Positions 1 through 13,149 of a stretch of 64,000 nt of DNA are shown here, piece by piece. Source of the stretch: Pipra filicauda. Taxonomy: Eukaryota; Chordata; Aves; Passeriformes; Pipridae. The notes under the pieces are model-generated. The model searched no databases, was not told the origin of the DNA, and saw nothing but the letters and a program-made list of their open reading frames with translations. The stretch is taken from contig NW_024104421.1 of assembly GCF_003945595.2 (NCBI RefSeq), positions 1,240,001 through 1,304,000 on the forward strand, written 5' to 3'. The first letter of the stretch is position 1; every line of letters begins with the position of its first letter. Both the position numbers and the translations under genes were made by a program.

Positions 1-2373
1 ACCCTTGCACAGCTCTTGCCTGTTTACAGATTGACTGTAACTTTTCTCTTAGTCCTCCACTTTGACAAGGGCACTGACAATTTCACTTTAAGTGAAGATA
101 ATGAATGGACCTGCATATTTGAAGGCTTTTAAAAAGGCATTGCAAAATAGGTGATAGTGTATTCTCATAAAAGCCTGCAACAGCTCCATAGTGGTATTTA
201 AGCCCTTACAGCTCATTATGCATATGTAATAAGCCCTAAGTAAAAAGCCTTAGGGATTATTATTTCTCATAGGACCAAGTCACTGGATATTCACTGAAGC
301 TGCTCTCCTAGACAAAATAACTCGCTGATCCTGATCCATTTTTCTTCCTTTTTTGGGCTAATGCTTAAGTTCAAACAGTGGTTTGGAATATTTCATTTTA
401 CTTTGTGTTATTGCAACTTTACATGAAGAAAGAACAGCAATGGAGAAATTACTCATGGGCAGACATGTCATTATCTTTTTTAAGCTTGTTTACTTCTCAT
501 CCTTTATCTTATGTTTTATGGAGATGGAATTCATTAATATACAGTTCCAGCCAGTGGGATGTTAGGGTATGTGACTGGTCTATGAGCTTTGCAGTATTTT
601 GGCCTATTTTAAGAGAGTGCGTTGAAGATAAGAAGTAGTTTCTGACAACATTTAAGTTATAGATAAAATTGTGATGGCACCAGTAGTGTAGAATCAGACC
701 CCAATGAAATAAAAACTTACTATTAACTAAGGAGCCCAGCAGAAGTATTTTAACTACACCTCACTGAAACACTTAGCTGCACTTTAATCAATTTTAGCTA
801 ACTTTTTAATTCATTTATAGTTTTTAAGACCAAGAAGTTTATTTGAGCATCTAGTGTGACTTCCTGCTATGAAGGCTGTATTTAATGTGATGTCAAAACA
901 CTGTGTTCTGACTCTTTCTAATACAAGATACTGAATCATTGTGTGTTTTAGACAGTTTTGCAGTAGCAGCGACATACTGTAGGCTTATCTGAGGCAGTTT
1001 TTGGGGTTTATAAGGGACTACTTTTGTTTTCGTAAATATTTAAGTAAATTGCCAGTTTGTATGAATGTGACGTTTTGGCAATATCTCTCTTTTAGTGAGG
1101 AGTGTCTTGTAAAAATCATCACCCAGGTAGATCAGAAAGGATGTAACCTATGTGTCTCCAGAAAGAAGGAAGTGATCAGTGTAAATAGGATATACATAAA
1201 ATATACATAATCACACCGTCTGCTGTTGTGGTATGTAGTTATAAGAAGGAAGTAACTGAATAACCTCTGGATGGCTTCAATTTTTGTGATTAGCAGTTAT
1301 GAAAATCATTCCCAAAGGGTATTCACTTCGTTAGCATTGCAGAGGTCATTTTTATACTGTTCGAATTGACATTCTGTGTATTTTATAGTCTCTGGGCAGC
1401 AAATCCAGGTGTATGCACATGTGCACACACCACCACAGAGTGCAGTCCAATACAGTTTTATTGATAAAGCTCCAGCAGCGTCCTTCACACTTCTTAATAG
1501 CTTGTCAGCTGCACTGCTGCCCCTTCTGACTGAGCCAGCAAGTGGCTATGGAGTTCTCATTTTGTAGCCACATGCTGTCTTTGGCAGTGTCCACCTTTAC
1601 AGATCTCTCCAGTGTCACGTGAGAAGGTTTCAGAGGTACAGGCAGTCTGAAATCATGTAGTGCATCACTTTGCTGCACCTGTCTAAACCTTACTGCTTTG
1701 TGCGCTAAAACTCTTTGTCAGCTAAGACTCTTCTCCAAAGGGATTCTTAGATAGTCATGGTATAGATCCAGAGAGGTCTTGCTCTGTTAGCTACATGTAC
1801 AACACCCATTTGGTTTAGGGAACAACCTCAGCAGAAGAAAGCCACGGCCAAGGGATTTGGGAAGGTTATGGAATTACAAAGCTTTGTCATGTCTTTATTC
1901 CTCTTGTCACCAAAGCCATCCCTACCGCCTCATATGCTGACTCTCAGCAATGGGTCACGAAGGGACAGCTGGGAAAAGAATTTCAACCTTGAGAATCAAT
2001 TACTTGGCCTCACTTTTCTAGGTGCTAATTGATCCTCTGTTTCATAGGTTACTTCCAGCTGTGCTTCCTTTTACAAGTCCTGCCAGCCTGGAACATCCCA
2101 GGATCGTTAAGGTACAGGACTGTTTGCACCACAGTAACAACTGAATGGTTTACCCAACTTAGACTTTGGAAAATTGACCCTGTTGCACTTTACCAATTTG
2201 CAACAGCTGCCAACTTAGAGAGGCATCTCAGAATACTGAGTAAATGTTTATAAAAGGAGGACAGACTTCCTAGAAAGAAATCTTACAACCTAACCAAAAT
2301 TTGCAAAAAATCTGCAAAGCCCATCTCCCCGTCAAGATGAACAGGGTATTTCTGAGGATGCTGGAACTGCAGC
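1..2373 (+). other. SOX5 upstream intron, unique AT-rich part
   Basis: No coding evidence on either strand; the open frames are short and lack codon-usage signal or recognisable domains. The only structure noted is a short hairpin at 228-261. It is assigned to SOX5 intron because the first coding exon in the window is at 34180 and no other gene intervenes. Confidence 0.6.
228..261. repeat. Short near-perfect inverted repeat (hairpin)
   Basis: AATAAGCCCTAAG (228-240) and CTTAGGGATTATT (249-261) are inverted copies with 12 of 13 positions pairing, separated by an 8-nt loop. It is too short for a typical microRNA precursor. It may be a chance palindrome or a remnant of a miniature transposon. 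Confidence 0.6.
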
Positions 2374-2613
2374 CAGAGAAAGGTTAGTGTAGTGGGCACA
2401 AACTGAAACATAGGAGAGTCCCTCTGAACATCAGGAAATGCTTTTTATTGTAGGGGTGACTGAGCATAAGAACAGGTTGTCCAGGGAGGTTGTGGAGTCT
2501 CCCCCCTTAGAGATATTCAAATGCCATCTGAACGTGGTCCAAGGCACCAGACCAGGGATTGGACCAGATGTACTCTGGAGATCCCTACTAGCCTCAACCA
2601 AGGCAATTCTATC
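2374..2613 (+). mobile_element. CR1 LINE 3' fragment (sense)
   Basis: The stretch reads like the avian CR1 3' end: ACAAACTGAAACATAGGAG, then a CTCTGAACATCAGGAAATGC block, GGTGACTGAGCA, CAGGGAGGTTGTGGAGTCTC, a GATATTCAAATGCCATCTG block, and TTGGACCAGATGTACTCTGG leading to a short ATTCTAT end. It is 5'-truncated like most CR1 copies and diverged enough that no frame is intact. The subfamily is not assigned. Confidence 0.88.
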
Positions 2614-4048
2614 CCAGACTGTCTTCCTCTTGATAGAAGAAACCGCATACTTATTGTAAGTAGGAAAACTCTTCTGCTGATAAGAAATTTATCAGACTTA
2701 AACCAAAGGCTCAGTACGAAATACAAGACAAATCATTTGACCTAGAATATATCTGAGAGTCCCCTTAGGATGTTCATAGCAGGCCATAAGCTTAGTGGGG
2801 AAACACTTGAGGATTACGCTATCAATCAGTAGCTCTTTTGGAGAAAACTGTTAAGGCTACAGTATTTGGATGGCATGAGTTAGCTCATCTGAGTTACTAA
2901 GGTTTATTTTATTTCTACTTGTTTGCCTTACCGTTTTGCTTGTGCCACCTCTCAAGACTACTGATCTCACCAGTGGTGTCCGTGAGCTAACTTCTGAAAA
3001 TAAGTGATGTCAAGGCTAAAAATACTGATTAAAGTATGCCACGGGCACAGTATGCTCAAATCCCACCATTCTTTTTAACTATAGAATATCAATAAAATGC
3101 CCTATAAGATTTAAAAAAGCAAAAACAACAAGAAAAGGAAGTATTGATCCAAAGATCAGACTGTTATGGTGTAATTTTGCCACTGTCCAGTTGTTACAAA
3201 CTGTGTGACTACATTGTTAGCCCACGTTTGTCCTGCACTTTCAGTGGGATTTAGAATTAATTTTCAGCAGTGCTTTAAATTGATAGGAAATATTACCATG
3301 TGCTGTTAAGTGGCCTTGTTGCTTCACACTAAAAGAAGTTGTGTTTCTGTGGTGAGTGAAGTTATTCCTCCATAACTTGGGAATAATTTTAAGAAAGTTT
3401 AGTTGTATTAAGAATAGCAGTATTACTGGTCAAAGAGCTTCCTGACGTACTGCTTCATGCTTTTCCTCCACTTGTCCAAAATAAAAGGGTCTTCAATGCT
3501 GAATTTGAATTCTGTTATCACATCTATCCTGGCCTGTGCTTCACCTGTTGGTCTGGAGTTTGTCAGCATATGAATAGTAATGGATCAGAACAACAAGCGG
3601 CTGGAGCACTTAGCTACTGTTCAGAACTTCCGAAGAGAATGGAAATCTGAATGCATATAGCTTTTTAAAAAGTCAAATAGGACTCTAATTATACTGAGCT
3701 AAAGAATGCCTATTTAAAAAAAAAACACAACACAGTGGTTTTAGAGAAATTTTAATTTCCAGTGTACCTTTGTGCATCAAGCTTAGGATAAGTTATTGTG
3801 ATGATACAATGGATAGTGTTGTGAACACCAGTGCCGTTACTGTGCCAGCTCTAATAATGAGAATTTCATTGTTTGGGGAGAGCAGTCTCCTACACTCTAG
3901 ACAAAAGTGTAATTACTTTTGAACGATGTGGAATGTGCTCAGTTTAATAGCACGGAGAATAGATTCACAAAGATTCAGATAAAGCTAGCTTGGAAGCCAT
4001 ATGTGCAATGTGGCAGTATGAAATTGTTAGCAGGCACCATAATTACAA

Positions 4049-4068
4049 CACACACACACACACACACA
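4049..4068. repeat. (CA)10 microsatellite
   Basis: Ten uninterrupted CA units, likely length-polymorphic. Confidence 0.95.
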
Positions 4069-5000
4069 ATTTCACAGTTTAAACTATAAACTGTTGTTTT
4101 TCTAAGAGTTAGACAGGCTTATCTGAACAAGACTAGTTCAATTAAAACAAAGCAGAAACGGTGGTAAGTTTGCATTTGTCTGATGTTCTTTTCCTTCATC
4201 TCTTAATGGTAAATTGATATTTATAAGATGATGAAATTGCATTGTTACAAACATTGCATTATAAATGTCATCACAAAAGTAGCAGTTGAAAGCAGTTTCC
4301 ACAGATCTAATTTCAGGCTTATATCAGAGTTTGATCTTTGCGCTTGCACCATTTCAGAGAATCACTCTGTGGGCTTTTAGGAAAGGGAACAAATAAAAAA
4401 GAATCAGTCAGGACCCATCAAACAGATGTACAAGTTGCCTACTTCACTGTTTAGTCAGAGCCTAGAAAACTTTCTGCAGTCCTTGAGAACTTGTTGTGGT
4501 GGAGCCAGAAAAAGGTTTGATAACTCACACATCTGCCTGAGAAGTATCTTCCATTTAAGTTGTGATAACCTGCCTGTCCTCCTTGTCATGATCTGTATTC
4601 TCACAGCTCTCCAGTCCTGTCTCATCTATGTAAGTCATGCTTATAGTACTTAGCAATTATTTGCAAACAACTTGATGTGCAGGTCCTGTATAGGGCACAT
4701 AAACAAACAAAAAAGGTGTTTTCATTCTTCAGGTGAGGCAGTGATGAAAACCATAGTACAATTCAGGAGCAGGGTGCTAGTTTGTAGAAGTTCCCTTGGT
4801 TTATTCGATCACTCTCTTAATATAGTGAGTTTTGATTACTTTTGGCCACAGAGAACCAGAGTGGATGTATCATTCCAGCTGAAGTCAATAGGCAGAAAGG
4901 CTGGATGAAGTTTGAGGTTACCTGTTGGCACTGTGATCAGATGCTGAAAGGTCCAGAGGTTGGTTAGGGGACAATAAATAAGTAATGCAGTGAAAAAACA

Positions 5001-5057
5001 TTGTTTTCTGTTTGTTTTTTTTTTTTTGTTTGGTTTGGTTTGGTTTTGTTTTTTTAT
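5001..5057. repeat. T-rich low-complexity tract with TTTGG units
   Basis: A run of T followed by repeated GTTTG units and another T run; it may be an expanded poly(A) tail read on the opposite strand, but no attached retrocopy is evident. Confidence 0.85.
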
Positions 5058-8000
5058 TTCCTCAAGCAGGAGGGTTAGAACTACGTTTAAACCAATGAAT
5101 TAACAAATCAAGTCCAGACTTATAATATATAAATTGCCTGGAATACAGGGTGCAGATGACTAGTTTTTAAAGGCCACGAAGAGAAGCGGAAACAGCAGTT
5201 GTTTGTTTTTGCTGAAGATCATCTTACTGTGAAGCAGTCACGTTTTTAATGGATTCATTTGAATGCAGTTAAGCAGAAAATAATCAACAGAAAAGTAAAC
5301 ACCTTTGTTTTATGGAAGTGCTGGGAACTGTATGTATCCATTGTTTGCCAGTGATTATGTACCTAGGAATCAATTCATTGACTTCATACTGGAAAATATC
5401 TTCATTTAAGCTTCTTGCATAAATACTGGTAAAATCTAATTCAAGTGAATAGCAGAAAAATTCCACAGAGAAAAGAGATAGGTAGAACAATAAGGCCCAC
5501 AGTCGGTAGGAATATTCGAACCAGATGGTCTTTCTTATGATGAAGAAAAAAGAACTATTAAGTGCCCTACCAAAAACTGTGTAAGCCATAAAAACAGAAA
5601 ACTTGGTCATCTTTCTAAGCAAAGTAATTTGCCATAGGACTTCCACAGTGGACACAGGGGTTTCATTCCAAATGAAACCGGTAAGTAAGTAACCTTCAGT
5701 TGATCGCTCAGTTTGGGCTTACACACACTTTTTGAGGTAATTTCACTCAAGACTGTACATTTTTACTGAAAAAAAAAGTGCATTGACATGAACTCTGCCA
5801 GGTCAGCCTAGTGCTATGAACAGGTTTTGTGGCTCGGGAGTGCAGCAGCGTGCCCACAGCAGGACATTGCAGCCAGAACCCAGAAGATCAGGGCAAGGAC
5901 GTCTGCCGGAGGGAGGCAGGAGATACCACAGATTTGAAACAAAATTTTGAAGCTACCAGTTTGAGGAGCACTGATGAAGACTAAAGTGTGGAGAAAGCCC
6001 CTTTAGGACTGCAAGACCAGCTTATAGCAACGATGTAAAGAGACTACATTTAAGTGTTCCTACTTCTTGATACAGCTTTTGCTTTTGACAGTCAGTCCCT
6101 AGGTGTGACATAACATAGGTAGGATCTGTGGTATCTCCATTCTGTCAGAACTCAAACAGTAGCTGTAGACTTTATATGGTTTCAGCAGTCGAGATCCATC
6201 ACCTTTGGCACTCAGCCCAAATTTATTCTGAAATGCTGCCCTTTCTTTGATGATAATGAATCTTTGTGATGTTGTAGTAAGACTGAAACTCTGCTGCCAG
6301 TTAAATGCTCAGTTCTTCGTTGTCCTGGAAAGAGAAGGCTACAAAAATGTAGTTTAAGTTTTCATGCTTTTCCTTTCAAACAGTGATTTTATCTCCTTTG
6401 GCCACTGTTGAGAAGTTTTTGGCCTTGGGCTGTCAGTGTAACTATCATAAGAATAGAGAGCAGCATACCAGGCTTTCATACTCTTATATGACACGTGCCT
6501 CAAGGCATGGCTTGTGGGAATCAAAGTTTATTATGTTTTGCTTCTTATGTAGCACAAACTTCTACTTTTGCACACCACCTTGACTCATTTTTGCTTCAGT
6601 AGTTGCTCGTTCATTTTAGAACTTCCAGAATGGTTTCCCCATGTGCTTTCTCTTTGCTCCACGTGCTTTCCATATCCACATTACTTCGTCTGAGCAGCTG
6701 ATGTGGCTTTCTCCTTTTTTTTTTTTCACTGCAGGTGAGAGTTTTTCTCTATTTCCAGCCTCATAGGAGCCAATATTACTCTATCACTTTCTTTCAGCTT
6801 ACAGTTGTCCTCTGAAAACCTTTTTCTGCCTTGCCCATTTTCTTCCTCTGCTTGTAGTCATATTTAACTTAGTCATTTTTATTATTTAATCCATTCTAAA
6901 GCCTTTTAGTAAATAGCTCATATGAAGACATTGCATGGTAAAAATAAGTATTGTGCTATTTGCTTGGACAGAATGTCAATAAACCAGGGGATGGTTGTTT
7001 TTTGATATGCAGCTCTACTTTCAGTAGAGATATACCAAAACTGAAATGCATTGTGAAGTATTGGTCATGGTTTCTTGAATTCCAGGGTTGCAAGGAATCT
7101 CTGTGGTTATCAGCTCTGGCTCCTAGAAGTGCCAGAACCTTTTGCTACTTTCAGTACTCCCAGTCATGTTTTACAGTTTCCTCTCTCAGTGTCAGATGTT
7201 TGTGTCCATGCTTAGGATGTTACCCACTACAGTGACAATTTGAGCATTTCTTAATTTTCTGCCCCTTAAATGGACAAGCGAAATACTCCATCATGGTTTT
7301 TGTGTTGTTTCTTTAAGTGTGTTTTCTTAGGTCATATAAAATTCAGTTGGATTAGGCTGTGCCAAGGCCAGCTTGCTTTCCCTTAATTTTTCTTGCCACT
7401 GCTAATGCTTTTGCAGATTCACCAAAAGTAATGATGGTTGGAGTGGTAATGAAAATGTGGCTTCAGGCCGTTGCTAGCATTTAAAGTGTCATGTCATGCA
7501 GTCCTGTTTTTTTCCTTTCATGTAACTAACTGCTTCCTCTTGTCTTGAGTATATCAGTGAAATATCACCACCTTCTCCACTGTAGTGAAAGGGGTTATTA
7601 ATTTTCTCTAGAGATTCGTGGCTGGAGAGGGACCTGTGGCAAGACAGATTTCATTACGTGTTTGTTTAAGAATGGGAATCTGCCAAGGTGTGTCAAGTCC
7701 TAAGACATATTCAGAGACCTCCCTACAAGAGGAGGTTGATGTGCTGCAATGTTTCTGAACCAACCAATGTTCCAGAGCGTTTAAAGACAATGAAATGGAG
7801 GAAACAAACTTAAAAGAGTCCTTTATGTCCGGGGTAGCAGGCTTGTCTGAATAGTTTGGCCAGCCTCATTTCCAGATTCCCTTTAACACTCTTAAGTTCT
7901 TTGTTTCTTTTTCCGGTTTAGGTGCAGTTGTGTGACCAGATAAGGTATTTTTTGTTGAAGTAGACTCAGTGAATCCCGTGAATTTAGCATCACTAGATAA

Positions 8001-8254
8001 ACTAATGGAAGTAACTGAGTGGAGTTCTGCCCGGTTTAACTAAGGATAGCTTTTGCCAGAGCAGTGTAAACAAGGCTGTCATTATACGTGGAAATAGTCT
8101 GCTTTAGCATCCTTTTTTTTTTTTACTTTGAAAACTGAATCCACCCCAAGGAAAAGAAAGAGCTATAAAGATTAACTTTTTGTAGTTTGTACAGGCAGCA
8201 GGCAAATTATAAAGATTGTCTGAAACATAGACCAATAAAATCTAAGATCAGACT

Positions 8255-8350
8255 GTTATTATCTTTATTTATATTGTACCCAGAGCATGATTTATTTTTA
8301 TAGAGACAGAAAAAAGAAACATTCCTGCCCCAGAATGCTTAGCTTATGAC
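8255..8350 (+). repeat. Possible ancient amniote interspersed-repeat remnant
   Basis: TATTTATATTGTACC followed about 65 bases later by ACATTCCTGCCCCAGAATGC resembles a widespread sauropsid repeat that contains 'TTGTAC...CAGTCCCTGCCCC(A)AAGAGCTTAC'. The match is by recollection and weak. Confidence 0.3.
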
Positions 8351-11300
8351 CCTGTTCCTGCAAAATAATCTGGTTGATTGGAACCTAATGCTGATGGTAG
8401 CAAGAGGGAGGGAAGGAGAGGTCACTGACTATAACTCCTTCTGCACATAGCTTTTTGTAGGATTGGAGTTTGATGACAGAAAATAAGAAATATTATAGCA
8501 AAAAGGTAAAATCCTTCTGACATTTCAAGTCTGAATTACTGCAGTAGATTGTATGTGTATCTCTACACTAAGTCATGTCAGAAGTGGAAGCTTGCATTGC
8601 TTATTAATATTGCTAGCCAGAAATAATACAGAATACCTGAGCTTCTCACTCTCTTCTATGCTGATTTTCAGATTGAATTTAAAGTGTGTGTTTCATCTCT
8701 GTAGCTGTAAGTGAAACTTCCCTCTTTCCCGTTCTTTTCATTTTAAACTGCTGCAGTCATAATCAGTAGAGTTGCTCAGGTTTGGATCCATCTGTGTTTA
8801 AAGGCACAGCATTTGCTGGGGATCTGTGGGTCCCCAGAAAACAGCGTACACAAATGCAGAGCTTACTGGATTTAGGACTCTCTTAGGAACGAGTTAGTTT
8901 CTTGTATAATTTTCAGTTCAATTGATGGAGGATTTTTCTGGTATATGACAGCAGTCTCAATAGTAAATTTCTGGGGATTATAGGAGTCTTAGTGCAGTAG
9001 AAGGACATTTTGGCTTTCTCTCATAGGGAAAGGAAGTTATTTCTCCTAGAAAGAAGTGGTCACTAGCACGTAATGCAGTGTTATGTCAATCATAATGTCA
9101 TTTTCGGGGTGAAGATTCAAGAGTGAAGTCTGATCAGGCTAAATGTTTACAAAATATATGTCCAGAGGTAAGCTAGTAAATTTAGGTTTAACTTCGTGGT
9201 TAATGGAAGTAAATAGGGAATAGTGGAGAGTGATACATTTTGTCCTAACATACCTTCTAAGTAGGTCAGGGAACTCACACCCTAGAAGTGCCTATTTTTC
9301 TTCATAGGTTACAGCTGGAGCTTAGGGTGTTAAGCTCAGCTGTTGATCCCAATAGTTTATAGATCTGTAGTTATCTAACTTCAACTAAAAAAGCCTTGAG
9401 TGAGAGGTAATTGCCTGGCCAGAGCATTTGCTTGTTTTTAAATAAGAGTTTGCTATGTAGTACTTAGCTCTGTTGGGAATATAAAGCATTCTGCATCTCA
9501 GAGCTCAAACCACTTAACTCACTTGAGTTTGTGTCCTGCATCTGACTGATGATAGAGTGTGAGTCCATGGTATATATTCTTTACTTTTATAAATATAAAA
9601 TCTGCAAATAACCTCCTTTTTTTTTCCCCTCCAAATTCTTAAATTTATATTGTCTTGACACAGACAGTAACGCTCGCAGAGTGTCAGGGAGAGCAGATTG
9701 ATCATTCACGATAGTTACGTGTATAAGACTTGTTTAAATTATCTTTAAACCAATTCGGTAAGTTCTGTAGGAAGACAATTTTCAGAATTTTATATATCTA
9801 CAAGGAGAATTGAAAATAGGGTGATTCAGTTCTGCAGAGAATACATCTGTGGCAGATGATGTACTTTTCCTGTTTGCTTGCGGCCAGTGTAAACTTAGCT
9901 TTTGGGCAGTGACCATAGCTTCAGTTTTGAAGCTGTCAACATGAGTATTGGGTAATATATTGACACAGGGCCACAGTGAATTCCTGAGTTTTCCATGTGA
10001 ATAAGCTAATTTGACTGAGATACTTACTTTTATATTTAGGACCTATATCTTTATATTGCTCTGTGAAATATCGCAAGGATATTGTTGGACTTGTAATTTC
10101 ATAAATATCAGCAAAAATGGCAAGTTTTCATTTTACTGGGTGAAATTAGACTGTATTTCCAGCTTCCCAGTTGTTGATTTATCATTTGCAATTCACTTCT
10201 GTTGTCTGTGGCTGTGCTAGTACAACGGAAACTGTACTTGTCCCTCATCCATGATGGTCTATGATCTGTGTTTCCAGACTCACGGAGGCTCTTGAATGCA
10301 GTACAGGGAGATTGGGTTCAGTTCACCAAATTTTAGGCACAAAAGTAAGGTGTTTGGGCTGTCTTCACAGCTTATGGAAAAAGATATCCGCTCTGCTAGA
10401 GCAACCTTTCCGATCTCAAAATAAGCATCTAAGACAAGAAAGATGAATTACCTTCTGAAAGTGCTTGTCTGTTGACTATAGAGGGAGCCTTGATGACTAG
10501 TTTAGACTAGATGTCTAATTTGGGGCTAAAATTAGGTGAGAGTAATCCCATTCACAGTACATGGAGTTAAAGAAATAACACACATTACTGCACAAATATT
10601 CTCTTGTATATTTGTAGAAGTAACCATGTTCAAGTTCGTCCCCTTTTTTTGGGGGAGGGAGTGTGTGAATATTCTGGCAGACTTGTTTTTTAACCAGTAT
10701 TGACGGTATTTGGTGGGGTTTTAAGAATTGGATATTCCCTAAAAGCAAATATTCGGTTGTATATCTATCAGCAGTGTTAAGTTCAAGTAATAAATAATGT
10801 GTTGGTTAGCAACATGAACTGGAGAACTGAAGTAATGCAAAACACCTTTAAAAGGCTATTTTGAGAAGACTCTCTTGATACTGAAAAACGGCATCGAATC
10901 CAGGGGGTTTTCCCTTTTAAAATGTAGGGAATCCTCAAATGTTACTGGAAACTTCAGTGCTTAATAAAGCATCCGTCTGTCTTGCTATCAGCTGCAATGA
11001 ACATCAGATTTTATTATGAAATTTAAGTAGTTACGGAGAATGTACGTGTAACCTGTCGTGTCTGAAAGATTTGATTAAGTCTTGCTTGGTCATTTTTGCA
11101 AGTCCAGAGGCTTAGTGGATAGACCTAGCAATGTATTAGTTAAGAAACTGTAGTTACATTCCAGTCTTATTCTGTAGAAACCTGTCTGCTGTGTGTGTTT
11201 TAATTCTAGTTATGTCCTCCTCTGTGTTTAATCCAGAAAGTGGGTATATACATGTGCACAGTTTCACGTTTTGGCACCGTGTTTGGTATATTGTGTACTG

Positions 11301-12104
11301 TGACTTGTATCATGCCTGCAGGCCATAGGAAAACGACACAAATTAAATGTGAAATAGAGAGGAGACATAATTTAAAACTTGCGTGTTCTAGAGATGCAGT
11401 ATGGCACATGAGAGTTGCAACATATTGCACAAAATTCACCCTATTTCCCCAACAAGAAGACCATGTTTTCAGCTGTGCAGGCTGCTGGAGACACAGGCAG
11501 CTTTCTTTGCTGTTCGCTCGGAATAGCTGTCACTGCATTTTATTTGAGGCAGTATCGTGACCACCGCTACACATGCTCTGTCTTCTTTTCGTTCCTGTCT
11601 AACTGCACAGGTCAGTGTTCTGCTCTGCCCTCTTCTGTGGTTCTGTAATTATATTTATTTTACATAGACATGCGAGTTCCCTTTTCCCTTTTACATATGT
11701 TGTTTTGCTTCATGCTGAGAAAACTCCACAGCCTGACAGGGCGCTTTTTTTTTTCCCTTTTTTCCTTTTTTTTTTTTTTAAGCACTCCAAATTCTATCCA
11801 GCTTTAAACTCTTATGTTTATAACCCTGAATATCTCTAAAATGTCTTTACCTAAAACACTTTATGGTTTTATTACCAGGTTTATGCCAGTAATAATATTC
11901 ACATCAGCTTTCTTAGGGATAATCTTTAAGCAGAACCTAGCAAGAAAGGCTTTGAAAACTATCATTCCCAAGAACGCAAATCTCGGAACATGAAACATCG
12001 GTTTAATCGCCCTCTCTGACAACTTAACACGACAGATTGAAAAATACAAGCCGATATGGAAGTGGGATCAATGGATTATCAAAGTCCTAAACATCTTTTC
12101 TTGA

Positions 12105-12122
12105 GGGGGGGGGAAGGGGGGG
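12105..12122. repeat. G-rich homopolymeric tract
   Basis: Two G runs of 9 and 7 separated by AA. Such runs are prone to slippage and could form part of a quadruplex. Confidence 0.9.
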
Positions 12123-12451
12123 AGCTTTGGGGTCCGTTGGCATGCGTAAAACACGAAGTTTGCATAGCTTACCGCAGATCCGATGCTGTCTGACTGGCAG
12201 GGAAGTTGAGAGGGAGAGAGAGAGATTTACATGAGGGAACTCAGGGGGCTTTGTCACGGCAATTGTATAAAGTGATATACAGTGCAAATCGACTCGAGCA
12301 TGTCCCTGGATAGCAGGCGGTTTACAGCCTCTTCGAGCAGAGATTACTGCTTTATCTTGTCATACTAAATTAACGTGGCAGCACACTGTTAAACAGTGGT
12401 GACCTCTTCATCTGTGGAAATTGCTGCCTAGAGGAGAGATGGTATTTAAGA

Positions 12452-12533
12452 CTCTCTCTCTCTCCCCTCCCCACTTTTTCTTCCTCTCCCCCTCCCTTCC
12501 TCCCTCCCTCTATCTTGTCTTTTTTTTTTTTCC
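12452..12533. repeat. Polypyrimidine (CT/CCT/T) tract
   Basis: Starts as a CT repeat, continues as a TCCC/CTTCC-rich mirror-like run and ends in a T run; almost purine-free over about 80 bases. Confidence 0.9.
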
Positions 12534-13149
12534 TGTAGGGCCCTGAGGCATTTTTGGGTTAGGTTGTAACATTAAAGACAAAAAGAAAGAAAGAAGGGGG
12601 GAAGGGAGAGGCTTTTAACATCAAGGTGACAACAGCTATGTGTTAATTGGGCCTTTGTTGTTTGATTAATAGCCACTTTGGTGTAGAATATTAAGACAGT
12701 TGTTTGGACAACTTTCTAAAAATGACATGTCCTTTCAGTAAACTGGGATTAAGCGATGTTCTCTGGTCTGCACATTTTAACTCCTTATTGTTATTGCATT
12801 TAGTCCTAAGCTTACTGTTCTTCGGGAGTGAGCGTGCTGTCCAGGTCTGGCACTGTCCTCAGCTGGCACGAATTGCCTTAGTTCTCTCCAGTGGCACTCC
12901 AGTGAGCTGCTCTCACTGGTGCTGGTATTACTGAGGTCAAGGTGATGAAGATACCTCTGTAATGCAGTTGGGCTCTTGTGTTAGGCTGCATCAGCAGATT
13001 AAATTGGTTTCATTGGACTGGTAGTGCGATACAGAAGAATGGGAAAATTAAATCTCATCTTCTGAGGTGATGAAGGAGACAATACATCTATGTCTTAGAC
13101 CAGGTTTTTCGTTCTTGACTTTTCTGTTTACTATGCAGTGATTCACTGA

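Larger units (their letters stand above)
2614..11859 (+). other. SOX5 upstream intron, mostly unique sequence
   Basis: No gene seen. It holds a (CA)10 microsatellite near 4.05 kb, a T-rich low-complexity tract near 5.0 kb, a GC-richer patch at about 5.82-5.95 kb that I cannot identify, and a possible ancient repeat remnant at 8.26-8.35 kb. The open frames of up to 123 codons do not look like proteins. Confidence 0.55.
11860..12710. promoter_or_regulatory. Candidate conserved non-coding block with SOX and homeodomain motifs
   Basis: The region is repeat-poor apart from low-complexity tracts. At 11970-12056 it retains about five to six CpGs in an otherwise CpG-depleted intron. Further along, 12652-12670 reads CCTTTGTTGTTTGATTAAT, which combines a SOX-type core (AACAAAG on the other strand) with a TTTGATTAAT TCF/homeodomain-like site. 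Homeodomain TTAATTG lies at 12643. Composition suggests purifying selection, but conservation was not measured. A G-run and a long pyrimidine tract split the block. Confidence 0.33.

Noticed and set aside
5820..5950. GC-richer patch that might be a retrocopy or LTR piece
   Set aside because: No poly(A), target duplication or family resemblance could be found.
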